Below are positions 48,152-57,935 of a stretch of DNA of 64,000 nucleotides, one piece after another (position 1 is the first letter of the stretch; each line of letters begins with the position of its first letter). The position numbers were made by a program, and so were the translations under genes. The notes below the pieces were generated by a model. That model saw nothing but the letters and a program-made list of their open reading frames with translations. It searched no databases and was not told the origin of the DNA. This DNA comes from Bog-473 sp963754445 (GTDB taxonomy: Bacteria; Actinomycetota; Acidimicrobiia; Acidimicrobiales; RAAP-2). The stretch lies in the NCBI GenBank assembly GCA_963754445.1, contig CAVWFT010000002.1, positions 1,674,001-1,738,000 of the forward strand, given 5' to 3'.

Positions 48152-49801
48152 ATGCCCACGCCCAAGGCGGGCCTGCGCGCCCGGCCGGCCACTGAAGTCC
48201 GCAGCACCCCGACGGACGACGGGGAGGTGTACGTGCTCGCGGTCGACCTCGGCACCGGTGGCCCCAAGGCCGCCGTGCTCTCCGGGTCGGGCCGCATCCT
48301 CGCCCACGCCTTTCGTGCCGTCGGTATCGACCTCAGCGGGGACGGCGGAGCGGAGCAGTCCCCGGTCGAATGGTGGGAGGCCGTCGTGGCCGCCGCCCGG
48401 CAGGCGCTCGAGGAGAGCGGCGCCGCACCGGAGCGGGTCGTGGGCATCGGCTGCACCTCCCAGTGGTCGGGCACCGTCGCCGTCGACGAGGCGGGCGATC
48501 CGATCGGCCCCGCCATCTCGTGGATGGACTCCCGCGGCGCCTCCGCGGTGCGCGAGACAGTGCGTGGCGCCCTCAACGTGCAGGGCTACGCGCCCTCCAA
48601 GCTCGCCCGCTGGGTGCGACGGACCGGCGGCATTCCCAGCCTCTCGGGCAAGGACCCGGTCGGCCACATCCACTTCCTCCGGTCGCAACGGCCCGAGGTG
48701 TACCGAGCCGCCGCCGCGTTTCTCGAGCCCGTGGACTACCTCGGCCTCCGACTGACCGGGCTGGCCCGTGCCTCCTACGACTCCATCACGCTGCACTGGG
48801 TGACCGACAACCGCGACATCCATGCGGTGGCCTACGACGACTCTTTGGTGGAGATGGCCGGTCTCGAGCGGGCCACGCTGCCCGACCTCGTCCCGACCGG
48901 CAGCATCCTGGGCGGCCTCACCGCCACCGCGGCCACGGCGTTGGGGCTCCTCGAGGGCACGCCGGTGGTGGCGGGCACGGGTGACCTGCATTCGGCGGCC
49001 GTCGGTTCGGGCGCCGTGGCGGACTTCGACGGACACCTCTACATAGGGACGTCGAGCTGGGTGAGCTGCCACGTCCCGTTCAAGAAGACCGATCCCTTCA
49101 CCAACATCGCGTCCATCCCCTCGGGTCTGCCCGGGCGCTATCTCATCGCGGACGAACACGAGACGGGAGGGGCCTGCATCACCTGGCTGCGCGACACGGT
49201 TCTCTATCCCGATGACGCCTTCGCCCCGGGCCGCCCCCCCGAGGACTTCTTCGCACGGCTGAACGAGGTGGCGGCCTCGGTGCCGGCCGGTGCCCACGGC
49301 GTGCTCTTCACCCCCTGGCTGAACGGCGAGCGCTCACCGGTCGACGACCACACGATCAGGGCCGGCTTCCACAACCTGTCGTTGTCGTCGACCCGGTCCG
49401 ACATGGTGCGGGCCGTCTTCGACGGCGTGGCGTTGAACTCGGCCTGGCTCCTCGGGGCGGTCGAGAAGTACTGCAAGCAGGAGTTCAGTTCCCTGGCTTT
49501 CGTGGGCGGTGGCGCCAACTCCGACCTGTGGTGCCAGATCCACGCCGACGCCACCGGACGGACCATCCGTCAGATCGCCGAGCCGGTCTTGGCCAACGTG
49601 CGGGGCGCCGGTCTGCTCACGCTGTTGGCCGTCGGCCGCATCGGCGTGCCGGACATTCCCGGCACGGTCGAGGTCAAGGCCACCTACCGACCCGAACCGG
49701 AGTCGGCGGCCGTGTACGCGGGACTCCTCGAGGAATTCGTCAACATCTACGACAAGACGAAGGGCATCCACAAACGGCTGAACGCCCACCGGCTGCACTG
49801 A
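48152..49801 (+). CDS. FGGY family carbohydrate kinase
   Basis: 549 residues. N-terminal phosphate motif VLAVDLGTGGPKAAVLS, ISWMDSRGASAVR, the adenosine-site block GTSSWVSCHVPFKKTD, PWLNGERSPVDD, and C-terminal FVGGGANSDLWCQIHADATG. It phosphorylates a sugar or polyol such as xylulose, but the family does not allow a firm substrate call and no sugar transporter or isomerase is nearby. ATG 48152 is the likely start. About 40 N-terminal residues before VYVLAVD are poorly conserved. Confidence 0.86.
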   Translation: MPTPKAGLRARPATEVRSTPTDDGEVYVLAVDLGTGGPKAAVLSGSGRILAHAFRAVGIDLSGDGGAEQSPVEWWEAVVAAARQALEESGAAPERVVGIGCTSQWSGTVAVDEAGDPIGPAISWMDSRGASAVRETVRGALNVQGYAPSKLARWVRRTGGIPSLSGKDPVGHIHFLRSQRPEVYRAAAAFLEPVDYLGLRLTGLARASYDSITLHWVTDNRDIHAVAYDDSLVEMAGLERATLPDLVPTGSILGGLTATAATALGLLEGTPVVAGTGDLHSAAVGSGAVADFDGHLYIGTSSWVSCHVPFKKTDPFTNIASIPSGLPGRYLIADEHETGGACITWLRDTVLYPDDAFAPGRPPEDFFARLNEVAASVPAGAHGVLFTPWLNGERSPVDDHTIRAGFHNLSLSSTRSDMVRAVFDGVALNSAWLLGAVEKYCKQEFSSLAFVGGGANSDLWCQIHADATGRTIRQIAEPVLANVRGAGLLTLLAVGRIGVPDIPGTVEVKATYRPEPESAAVYAGLLEEFVNIYDKTKGIHKRLNAHRLH

Positions 49802-49894
49802 GGGCCCCGGCACTCGGCCTCCGTGACGCCGAGCGCACTATGGTGCAGCCCCGCACCGCGGGGGCGAGCGTCGAGAACTGGGGAGGCACGAACG

Positions 49895-51602
49895 ATGCGA
49901 GGTTCGTCAATGGCGGTGGGGCAGCACGCGTCACGCCGTGTCGTTGCGCGACTGGCCACGTTCTTGTTGGTGTCGGGTCTCTCCCTGTCTTTGGGCAGCA
50001 CCGGTGCACTGGCCGCGACTCCGGTGGCGAGCCATCGGTTCGCCACCGACCGTGGTGCGAATGGGTCGCGCTATTTCGCCGGCTATCAGGGCTACTGGAT
50101 GTTCGGTGCCGACGGCAGGGTGTATCCCTATGGCCCGGGGGTGCCTGGGTTCCAGGGCGACCTCGGCGGCCACGCGTTGCACGCGCCCATCGTCGGGGGT
50201 GCCGCCTACGGGAACAGCGGCTATTACGAAGTCGGCAGCGACGGAGGTGTCTTCGACTTCGGTGCCGCACCCTTCCTCGGATCCGCCGGGGGTCTTCACC
50301 TGAACGAGCCCATCGTCGGCATGGCGGACGACCCGGCCGCCGATGGGTACTGGTTGGTGGCCTCGGACGGCGGGATCTTCAGCTACGGCGGTGCCGGCTT
50401 CTACGGCTCCATGGGCGGCCGGCCATTGAACAAGCCCATCGTCGGCATGGCCTCGACCCCCGATGGCAACGGGTACTGGTTGGTGGCCAGCGATGGTGGC
50501 ATCTTCAGTTTCGGCGACGCCCAGTTCTACGGATCCACAGGCGGCATGCCGCTGAACAAGCCCATCGTCGGCATGGCACCCTCCAACCTCGGCTATGGGC
50601 GTGGGTACTACCTCGTCGCCTCGGACGGCGGCATCTTCTCGTACGGTCCGGACGCCCACTTCTATGGGTCGGCCGGCAGCCTCGTCCTCAACAAGCCCAT
50701 CGTCGGGATGACCGACGCTCCCGATGGACTGGGCTACTGGATGACCGCTTCTGACGGGGGCATCTTCTCCTACGGCAGCGCGCAGTTCCAGGGATCAGCA
50801 GCCGGAACGCCGATCGCCGCGGCGATCGTCGGTATCGCATCGCCGGGTCCCTATCCACAGTTCGCATCTGCCCTGGCTCCGACACCCAACGGCCAAGGCT
50901 ACGAGGTCGCCGACGTCGGAGGCGATGTCTTCAACTACGGCAATGCACCGTGGTCAGGCGATCTCGGCGCTCAGTACCTCGCCAATCCGGTCGTCGGCCT
51001 CGGCATGGACGACACGGGCGCGGGCTACTGGCTGACCGACTCTGCGGGCACCGTCACGCCGTTCGGCGACACGCCGGATCTGGGTTCGCAGAGCACCGAT
51101 GCCTTGAACGATCCCGTGGTCACCCTGGCGACCACGCCCGATCGAAAGGGCTATTGGCTCCTGACCGACGAGGGTGACCTCTCCCACTTCGGTGACGCCC
51201 CCTTCTTCGGTTCACCGGGAGGCTTGCACCTCACTCAACCCATCATCGGCATGGCGGCCACACCTGACAACGGCGGCTACTGGCTGGTGGCCGCCGACGG
51301 CGGCATCTTCGCTTACGGCGACGCCGCTTTCTTCGGGAGCACCGGAGGCCTCGAACTTGCCCGGCCCCGTTGTGGGGATGGCCGCCACCCACGACGGACG
51401 CGGGTACTGGATCGTCGACAGTACGGGGGGCGTGCACCCCTACGGCGACGCGACCGATCTGCCCGGTCCAACGGTGCCGGCGGGTGACGACGTCCAGGCC
51501 ATTGCGGCCACCCCCGACGGTGGCGGCTACTGGTTGCTCGACGATGTCGGCCGTGTCTTCGCCTACGGCGACGCCTCGACCTACCCCTACGCCGGAGGCT
51601 GA
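49895..51602 (+). CDS. Secreted protein of about ten GYWLVASDGGIF-type repeats (one frameshift)
   Basis: A signal peptide (RRVVARLATFLLVSGLSLSL, likely cleaved near GALA-ATP) precedes tandem repeats of about 45-50 residues. The core is GYWLVASDGGIFSFGDAQFY, then GSTGG, LNKPIVGMA and a variable loop. The repeats probably form a beta-propeller-like exported domain. They are common in Acidimicrobiia, often as tails of cell-wall enzymes, but here no enzyme domain is attached. The frame breaks at the CCCC run 51365-51368: removing one C restores LARPVVGMAATHDGRGYW and leads to the true stop at 51602. Joined length is about 568 residues. GGGAGG precedes ATG 49895. The role may be surface adhesion or glycan binding. 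Confidence 0.78.
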
Positions 51603-52456
51603 TGCCGGCTCCGGCCCGGCAGCCGGAGGCGGCCCGGTCGGCGCTCCTTGCCCTTGGTGACGACGAGGGCCAGCGAGGTGGTCACGTAACCGCTCAGTTC
51701 GGTGCGCAGGTGCACGTCGCTGTAGGGGGCGACGTCGACATGGACGTCCTCGGGTGTCGTGCCCAGCGTGTAGTCGACGTCGATGGTGTGGCCGGCCAGG
51801 CGGAGCCGACGGACGAGGTCCTCGACGTCGCGGCGCCGGTAGAAGACGGTGCCCCCCGCCTCAACCGTCTCGGACGCCGAGGAGACCAGGAACTCGGTCG
51901 TGTGCACGGACACGCCTCCAGGGGCGAGGCATTCCATCTGGGCCAGCACGAAGTCGGCCCCGGCCCGGAGCGTCCCGAGGTGCTCGAGGGCGCAGGAGGA
52001 CCACGAGAAGTCGAACCCGCGCAGGTCGGACGGGACGGCGTTCATGTCGACCGGGCGGAACGCCACCCGCCGTGCGAAGTCGTCGGCCGGGCACAGGCCG
52101 GACTCGTTCAGCTGCTCGAGGCCGCCGGACCACTCGGTCTGCGAGTCCGTCCAGCCCGAGCGCACCGCCGCCTCGTGCGGCTGGTCCGTCGCCACCACGG
52201 CGCACCCCTGGGCGGCGAAGAGTGCCACCAGCGGCTCCTGGCCGACGCCGAACCCCAGACCACGCCGACCGGCCTCGAGCATGCCCCGCTCGTGCAGCGC
52301 TTCGGCGATGAAGAGCCACTCCCACATCTTGCGGTGGACCAGCACGCGACGCTGGTCCTGCTCCGAGCTGGCCCACATCGGGCGCAACCGCTCGGCCCAG
52401 GCCAGGAGCGCGGGGGAGCGGAGCGACGCGGCCGAACAGAGCTGTGATCGCAACAT
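51587..52456 (-). CDS. SAM-dependent methyltransferase-like protein
   Basis: 289 residues. The SAM-binding loop is GLGFGVGQEPLVALFAAQGC, with Asp in VVATDQPHEAA ending the second strand. FDFSWSSCALEHLGTLRAG resembles motif IV of type 11 methyltransferases. APGGVSVHTTEF and VEDLVRRLRLAGHTIDVDY follow. Possible acceptors include sugars or small lipids, and nothing nearby decides this. Its last codons overlap the end of the convergent repeat-protein gene by 16 bp. Confidence 0.75.
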   Translation of the reverse strand: MLRSQLCSAASLRSPALLAWAERLRPMWASSEQDQRRVLVHRKMWEWLFIAEALHERGMLEAGRRGLGFGVGQEPLVALFAAQGCAVVATDQPHEAAVRSGWTDSQTEWSGGLEQLNESGLCPADDFARRVAFRPVDMNAVPSDLRGFDFSWSSCALEHLGTLRAGADFVLAQMECLAPGGVSVHTTEFLVSSASETVEAGGTVFYRRRDVEDLVRRLRLAGHTIDVDYTLGTTPEDVHVDVAPYSDVHLRTELSGYVTTSLALVVTKGKERRPGRLRLPGRSRHQPPA

Positions 52457-52507
52457 GAACGGGCGACCTTACCGGCGTGCCCGGGTGCCGGGCGGCCCGC
52501 CCCCGGC

Positions 52508-53875
52508 CTAGATCCGTTCGAAGTTCCGGGCCAGCTCCCAGTCGGTGACGTGGCGGTTGAACGCCTCCCACTCCTGCACCGCGGTGTTGAGGAGGTGGTG
52601 GTGCACGTCGGCTCCGAAGGCCTCGAGGGCGACGGCGGAGTCCCGCAGCTCGTCGATGGCCTCCACCAGGGTCGAGGGGATGCGCTCGACGTCCGTCGCC
52701 TCGTAGGCGTTGACCGGGAAGGGGTCGCCGAGCTCCAGCTCGTGGTCGATGCCGTAGATCCCCGCGGCCAGCGCCGCCGCCAGCACCAGGTAGGGGTTCA
52801 CGTCGCCCCCGGGCACCCGCGACTCGACCCGGCGCCCCGCCCCGTGGCCCACGACGCGGAAGCCGCAGGTGCGGTTGTCCTCGCCCCACACGACCGCCGT
52901 CGGGGCCCAGCTCCCCGGCACGTAGCGCCGGTACGAGTTGACGGTCGGCGCGGCCAGCCAGGCCAGCTGCCGTGCCGCGTGCAGTTGGCCGGCCAGGAAG
53001 CGCCGCCCCACCACGGAGAGACCCGAGGGGTGCGCGCTGTCCGCCATGAGTGCCTCGCCGCTCTCGCGGTCCCACAAGGACGTGTGCACGTGGCACGAGG
53101 AGCCCACGTCCTCCATCGTCCACTTGGCCATGAAGGTGGCGGACCGGCCCTCTTGCGCCGCGATCTCCTTGATGCCGTTCTTGAAGACCAGGTGCCGGTC
53201 GGCCGTCTCGAGCGCCTCGTCATAGGTGACGTTCACCTCGTGCTGGCCGCGGCCGGCCTCGCCCTTGGAGAACTCGACCGGGATGCCCGCACCCACCATC
53301 TCGTTGCGGATCCGCCGCAAGATGTACTCCTCGCGCGCCGTCTGCAGCAGCTGGTAGTCCTCGATCGTGCTGGTGTGGGGGGTCAGGTCCTGCCAATGCT
53401 TGGCACTCGCCTCGTCGTAGGTGTCCATGAAGAGGAAGAACTCGAGCTCGGTGGCGCTGCACACCCGCAGCCCGCGTTCGGCCGCCCGCTCCAGCTGGCG
53501 CCGCAGCATCTGGCGGGGTGACACCTCGACCGGCTTGCCTGCGAGGTCGGTCAGGTCGCAGATCACCATGGCCGTTCCCTCGAGCCACGGGATGCGCCGG
53601 GCCGTGGCGAAGTCGGGGACGCACACCACGTCGCCGTAGCCCGTGTCCCAGTTGGCGAAGGTGTAGCCAGGCAGCGGGTTCATGTCGACGTCGACGGCCA
53701 GGAGGTACTCGCACGCCTCGATCCCGTGGTCGGCCACGTGCGCGGACCAGAAGTCCGCCGTCACCCGCTTGCCCACCGGGCGCCCGTGCATGTCGGGGAA
53801 GGCGACGACGACGGTGTCCACGGATCCGTCGGCGATTGCGTTGTCGATGAGTTCTCGGCCTGGCATGGCCCGCAT
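52508..53875 (-). CDS. Glutamine-synthetase-like gamma-glutamyl-amine ligase
   Basis: 455 residues of the GS fold. Catalytic-domain motifs: SATELEFFLF (metal Glu), KGEAGRGQHEVNVTY, GSSCHVHTSLW (His and metal site), VNSYRRYVPGSWAPTAVVWG and RVESRVPGGDVNPYLVLAAA. The adenylylation Tyr loop of GlnA type I-beta is not evident. It groups with GlnA3/PuuA-like enzymes that join glutamate to polyamines or other amines. The divergent PuuD-like hydrolase next door (48 bp away) strongly supports such a role. ATG 53875 or ATG 53866 could be the start. Confidence 0.85.
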   Translation of the reverse strand: MRAMPGRELIDNAIADGSVDTVVVAFPDMHGRPVGKRVTADFWSAHVADHGIEACEYLLAVDVDMNPLPGYTFANWDTGYGDVVCVPDFATARRIPWLEGTAMVICDLTDLAGKPVEVSPRQMLRRQLERAAERGLRVCSATELEFFLFMDTYDEASAKHWQDLTPHTSTIEDYQLLQTAREEYILRRIRNEMVGAGIPVEFSKGEAGRGQHEVNVTYDEALETADRHLVFKNGIKEIAAQEGRSATFMAKWTMEDVGSSCHVHTSLWDRESGEALMADSAHPSGLSVVGRRFLAGQLHAARQLAWLAAPTVNSYRRYVPGSWAPTAVVWGEDNRTCGFRVVGHGAGRRVESRVPGGDVNPYLVLAAALAAGIYGIDHELELGDPFPVNAYEATDVERIPSTLVEAIDELRDSAVALEAFGADVHHHLLNTAVQEWEAFNRHVTDWELARNFERI

Positions 53876-53923
53876 CCTGGTCGCGGCAGGGGCGAGCGTC
53901 CAGCCTCTCGATACGCTGGCTCC

Positions 53924-54670
53924 ATGATCCCGCTCATTGGGCTCTCGACCTACGTGGCCGAAGCCAGCTGGGCCACCTGGACCCGCCGGGCCGCCGTCCT
54001 GCCCGAGAACTACTTCGAGCTGGTCGCCGCGGCCGGCGGCCGGCCCCTCCTCCTGCCCCCGCCCAGCCGATCACCCGGGGGTCCCGGCGCGGCGGCGGAC
54101 GAGGTGGTCGCCGTGCTCGACGGTCTGGTCCTGACGGGTGGTGGCGACGTCGATCCCCGGGCCTACGGGGAGGAGGCGGGTGCCGAAGTGGGCGGGGTCG
54201 ACGTCGGACGCGACGCCAGCGAGCGCGCCCTCCTGGACGCCGCCCTGCGCGCCGACCTGCCCATCCTGGCCATCTGTCGCGGCTGCCAGGTGCTCAACGT
54301 GGAGCTCGGCGGCACCCTCCATCAGCACCTGCCCGACGTGGTCGGCACCCTGGAGCACCGGCAGGCCCCGTTCGTCTTCGGTGACGTGGCCGTCACGACC
54401 GTGCCGGGCACGGTCGCCGCCGACGTCTTCGGCGCATGCCCGACCGTCTTGTGCTCGCACCATCAGGCCATCGCCGCGCTCGGGCGGGGCCTGGTCACCA
54501 CCGCATCGGCGCCCGACGGCACCGTCGAAGCGGTGGAGCTGCCGGCGGCCCGCTTCGTCCTCGGCGTGCAGTGGCATCCCGAAGAGGGGATGGACCAGCG
54601 CCCCTTCGACGCCCTGGTCGCGGCGGCCAAGGACTACGCGGCCGAGCGGTCGGTACGCCGCAGCGCGTGA
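53924..54670 (+). CDS. Gamma-glutamyl-gamma-aminobutyrate hydrolase-like peptidase C26 (PuuD-like)
   Basis: 248 residues of the class I glutamine-amidotransferase fold. The nucleophile Cys is in AICRGCQVLNVELGGTLHQH, and the His-Glu pair is in VLGVQWHPEEG. LDGLVLTGGGDVDPRAYGEE is typical of PuuD. It would hydrolyse a gamma-glutamyl amine, returning glutamate. The partner ligase is divergent. A semialdehyde dehydrogenase 3.3 kb downstream could complete the route. The next gene overlaps by 4 bp. Confidence 0.88.
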   Translation: MIPLIGLSTYVAEASWATWTRRAAVLPENYFELVAAAGGRPLLLPPPSRSPGGPGAAADEVVAVLDGLVLTGGGDVDPRAYGEEAGAEVGGVDVGRDASERALLDAALRADLPILAICRGCQVLNVELGGTLHQHLPDVVGTLEHRQAPFVFGDVAVTTVPGTVAADVFGACPTVLCSHHQAIAALGRGLVTTASAPDGTVEAVELPAARFVLGVQWHPEEGMDQRPFDALVAAAKDYAAERSVRRSA

Positions 54671-55461
54671 GCGCCTCGGCCCGGGGCCGCGTCGCCGTCA
54701 TCACGGGTGCCAGCCGGGGACTGGGGGCCGGCCTGGCCGTCCACTTCGCGGCGCAGGGGTTGCATCTCGGTCTGTGCGCCCGTCACCGGCCGACGATGGT
54801 CGCCCGCACCCGGCCCACCGCGCACGACGGGCACGTGGTCCGGGCCGAGACGCCGGTGCTGGCCGCGGTCGACGTCACGGACCGGGCTGCGCTCGAGCGG
54901 TTCGCGGCCGAGGTGGTGACCCAGTTCGGCCGCATCGACCTGTGGGTCAACAACGCCGGGCTGCTCGGGGACGTCCGGCCGGTGGCCGATGCCGACCCCG
55001 CCGCGCTGGCCCGCACCATCGAGGTGAACGTCGTCGGCGTCCTGCACGGCAGCGCGGTGTTCGCGGCCCACGTGCGCCGGCGGGCCGGGCCCGGGGTGCT
55101 CGTCAACGTCTCCTCGGGGGCCGCCACCAAGCCCTACGAGGGGTGGGGTGCCTACTGCGCCTCGAAGGCCGCGGTGGAACAGCTCACCCGGGTGCTCGCG
55201 CTCGAGGAGGGCCGCCACGGGCTGCGGGCCTACGCCCTCTCGCCGGGCCTGGTCGACACCGACATGCAGGTGGCGATCCGGTCTGCGGACCAGCGCGATT
55301 TCCCCGAGGTCGAGCGGTTCCGCCGCGTCGCGGCCGAGCAGCGCTTCAACACACCGACGTGGGTGGCCGACCACATCGTGGCCCTGGCCTTCGGCGGAGA
55401 GGACCCTGGCCAGGTCACCGTGCGGGTCCCCGAGCAACCGGTCGGGAACGGCGCCGGGTAA
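54667..55461 (+). CDS. SDR family oxidoreductase
   Basis: 264 residues. Cofactor loop VITGASRGLGAGLAVHF, NNAGLLGDVRPV, catalytic VSSGAATKPYEGWGAYCASK (Ser, Tyr, Lys all present) and LSPGLVDTDM. This is a classical NAD(P)-dependent SDR. GTG 54667 overlaps the PuuD-like stop by 4 bp, so it may act on the same pathway, for example on an amine-derived aldehyde or alcohol, but its substrate is not shown by sequence. Confidence 0.87.
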   Translation: MSASARGRVAVITGASRGLGAGLAVHFAAQGLHLGLCARHRPTMVARTRPTAHDGHVVRAETPVLAAVDVTDRAALERFAAEVVTQFGRIDLWVNNAGLLGDVRPVADADPAALARTIEVNVVGVLHGSAVFAAHVRRRAGPGVLVNVSSGAATKPYEGWGAYCASKAAVEQLTRVLALEEGRHGLRAYALSPGLVDTDMQVAIRSADQRDFPEVERFRRVAAEQRFNTPTWVADHIVALAFGGEDPGQVTVRVPEQPVGNGAG

Positions 55462-55472
55462 GGTCTCGGGCC

Positions 55473-55616
55473 ATGGCAAAGAGCGGTGCCCGCAAGGTGG
55501 TCAAGCCCGTGGCGGCGACCGCCGTCACCCTGGGGACGATCGCAAGCATCTGGTGGTTCGCCCTCAAACCTCGGCGAAGCGCCAAGAAGCAGGGCATCAC
55601 CGTCGACAAGAAGTAG
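55473..55616 (+). CDS. Small basic single-span membrane protein, 47 residues
   Basis: MAKSGARKVVKPVAATAVTL leads into one hydrophobic stretch (VAATAVTLGTIASIWWFAL), flanked by basic residues on both sides (KPRRSAKKQ). No family recognised. It begins 12 bp after the SDR stop. A weak AAGG lies upstream of ATG 55473. The clean composition of a membrane anchor and a GGGTAAGG just upstream argue that it is a real gene, but this is not certain. Confidence 0.5.
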   Translation: MAKSGARKVVKPVAATAVTLGTIASIWWFALKPRRSAKKQGITVDKK

Positions 55617-55653
55617 GCCGTCACCCGGCCCGCGGGCCGACGGATCCGTCGCC

Positions 55654-56463
55654 CTACGCCGGCGCCAAGCCGTCGACCAGTGCCGGAAGGCACTCGCCGA
55701 TCGACCCGTTGAGCACCACGTCGGCCAGGCCGTCCATCTCGGTGGGGCCGCCGTTCACAATGAGCACGACGGCCCCGTGGCGCACGGCGACGGGCACCAG
55801 CCCGGCGGCCGGGAACACGGCCAGCGTCGAGCCCACGGCCAACAGGAGATCGCACGACTGCGCCGCCTGTTCGGCCCGCAGCAGATCCTCGGCCACCAGG
55901 CTCTGTCCGAAACTGATGGTGGCGGATTTGAGGATGCCGCCACAGGTGAGGCAGGCGGGATCGTCTTCTCCGGCCCGCACCCGGTCGTGGACCGGCTCGG
56001 CGTCCTGGCGTTCGCCACACGACATGCACATCACCTCGAGGGAGGTGCCGTGGATCTCCACGATCCGCTCCGGGTCGTGACCCGCCTTGCGGTGCAGGCC
56101 GTCGATGTTCTGTGTCACCAAGAGCTCGAGGCGCCCGCTCCGTTCCAGGTCGACGAGGGCACGATGGCCGGCGTTGGGCTGGGCGTCCCACATGGGCGAG
56201 GTCAGCCGGTTGCGCCACGACCGCCTCCGGACCTCGGGGTCCGAGAGGTAGACGTCGAGGGTGGCCAGCTTCTCGGCCTCGGGATTCTTGGTCCAGACAC
56301 CCTGGGGCCCCCGAAAGTCCGGGATCCCCGAATCGGTCGAGATGCCGGCTCCGCTCAGGACGACCACGCGGCGCGCCTGGCCCAGCAGGGCCCGGGCCCG
56401 CTCGGTCGCCGCGGCGGCCGCCGGCCCGCCGGGCCAGGACTCGGACTCGGGGTGCTCGGCCAT
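55654..56463 (-). CDS. Sir2-type NAD-dependent protein deacetylase
   Basis: 269 residues. All sirtuin boxes are present: VVLSGAGISTDSGIPDFRGP, LLVTQNIDGLH, the catalytic His in VEIHGTSLEV, and two Cys-x2-Cys zinc pairs (MCMSCGE and ACLTCGG). FGQSLVAEDLL and LLAVGSTLAVFPAAGLVPVA follow. It removes acyl groups from lysines with NAD. In actinobacteria sirtuins often reactivate acyl-CoA synthetases, and the divergent acid-CoA ligase next door could be a target. ATG 56463 is chosen. Confidence 0.9.
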   Translation of the reverse strand: MAEHPESESWPGGPAAAAATERARALLGQARRVVVLSGAGISTDSGIPDFRGPQGVWTKNPEAEKLATLDVYLSDPEVRRRSWRNRLTSPMWDAQPNAGHRALVDLERSGRLELLVTQNIDGLHRKAGHDPERIVEIHGTSLEVMCMSCGERQDAEPVHDRVRAGEDDPACLTCGGILKSATISFGQSLVAEDLLRAEQAAQSCDLLLAVGSTLAVFPAAGLVPVAVRHGAVVLIVNGGPTEMDGLADVVLNGSIGECLPALVDGLAPA

Positions 56464-56520
56464 CACGGGGCCATGCTGGCACGGTCCCGAGCCGCCAGGC
56501 ACGGGACCTACAGTGCGCCG

Positions 56521-57903
56521 GTGCCCCGCGGCGCCCCCGCCACCGTCGAAGTCCTGCACGCGGCCGACGCCGAGGAGCGCCAGCGCCGCGCCGCCGGCGC
56601 ACTGCTGGCCCAGGGCTGCCTCCCCGGCGACCGGGTCGCCTTCGCGCTCGGCTCGTCGGCCGATCTCCTCTGCGCCGTCCTGGGCGCGACCCGGGTCGGC
56701 CTGCTCCCCGTGCTCCTCAACGCAACGTTGACCGAGAGTGAGCGCGGCCCGCTGGTGGCGGACGCCGACCCGGTGCGATGCGTCTTCGACCGCGCCGCCC
56801 TGGCCGCGCTCGGCGAGGGTCCCCCCACCGATCTCGCACCCCTCCCGCTCACTCGCCCCATGCATTACACGTCGGGCACCACGGGCCGCCCGAAGGGAGT
56901 GACCACGGGCTGGTGGGACGAGTCCACGGCCCGAGCCGTCTTCGAGGACGAGGCCTCCGTGTGGCACTTCGACCGGCGCGACCTCCATCTGGTCTGTTCG
57001 CCGATGTACCACACGGTCTCCATCCGCTTCTCCGCCGGGACGTTGCTCTCGGGCGGATCACTGGCCATCGTGAGCCGCTTCGACGCTGCGACCGCACTGC
57101 GTGCGCTGCGCCGCCTCCGGCCGACGACCGCCTTCTTGGTGCCGACGCATCTCCAGCGCATCCTCCAGCTCGACGAGCTCGAGGCCGACGAGCGGTTCGA
57201 CTCCCTGCGCCTGCTCGTCCATGCCGGCGCGCCATGCCCCGAATCGGTCAAGCGCGCCATCATGGCCCGCTGCCGGGGCGGCGCGGTCTGGGAGTTCTAC
57301 GGCTCGACCGAGGCCCAGTTCACGGTTTGCTCGCCCGACGAATGGCTCGAGCGTCCCGGCACGGTGGGCCGGGCGCGGGACGGCCGGCGCCTCTCCATCA
57401 GCCCGGTCGACGACGCTCGGGACACCGACGGCGACCACTCGGGGACGATCTGGTGCGCCATGCCCGAGTTCGCCCGTTTCCGCTACTGGCGCGACGACGA
57501 GGCCACCGCCGAGGCCTGGCGCGGGGACGAGTGCACGATCGGGGACCTGGGCACCCTCGATGCCGAGGGCTATCTCCGGCTGACCGGCCGCCGGCACGAC
57601 CTGATCATCAGTGGCGGCGTGAACGTCTATCCGGCCGAGATCGAGAACGTGCTCTCCGCCGTCGAGGGCGTGGTGGAGGTGGCCGTGTTCGGGCTGCCCG
57701 ACGAGCAGTGGGGCCAGCGGGTCTGTGCGGCCTACGTGGCGGACCGTCCCGATGCCGAGGGGGCCCTCCGGGCCGCCGCCGCAGCCCGACTCGCCCCGTA
57801 CAAGCGGCCCAAGACCTACGTGGCCGCCCCGGACCTGCCTCACACGGCCACCGGCAAGCTCATCCGGCGGGCGGTGTCCGGGCACGTGGGGTTGGCCCCG
57901 TAG
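56521..57903 (+). CDS. AMP-dependent acid-CoA ligase
   Basis: 460 residues of the ANL family, on the short side. Motifs: MHYTSGTTGRPKGVTTGWWD, VWEFYGSTEAQFTVCS, GDLGTLDAEGYLRLTGRRHD, ISGGVNVYPAEIENVL and the catalytic Lys in PHTATGKLIRRAV. It makes an acyl-CoA from a carboxylic acid and ATP. The Lys in TGKLIRR is the residue commonly acetylated in such ligases, and the sirtuin gene is divergent from this one. GTG 56521 is the start. Confidence 0.87.
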   Translation: MPRGAPATVEVLHAADAEERQRRAAGALLAQGCLPGDRVAFALGSSADLLCAVLGATRVGLLPVLLNATLTESERGPLVADADPVRCVFDRAALAALGEGPPTDLAPLPLTRPMHYTSGTTGRPKGVTTGWWDESTARAVFEDEASVWHFDRRDLHLVCSPMYHTVSIRFSAGTLLSGGSLAIVSRFDAATALRALRRLRPTTAFLVPTHLQRILQLDELEADERFDSLRLLVHAGAPCPESVKRAIMARCRGGAVWEFYGSTEAQFTVCSPDEWLERPGTVGRARDGRRLSISPVDDARDTDGDHSGTIWCAMPEFARFRYWRDDEATAEAWRGDECTIGDLGTLDAEGYLRLTGRRHDLIISGGVNVYPAEIENVLSAVEGVVEVAVFGLPDEQWGQRVCAAYVADRPDAEGALRAAAAARLAPYKRPKTYVAAPDLPHTATGKLIRRAVSGHVGLAP

Positions 57904-57935
57904 GAAACCGGCCCGCGGCGGGGTAGGTTCGCTCC

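Noticed and set aside
55439..55462. SigF promoter before the 47-residue protein
   Set aside because: GGGTAAGG is present, but no GTTT-like -35 box lies 14-16 bp upstream.
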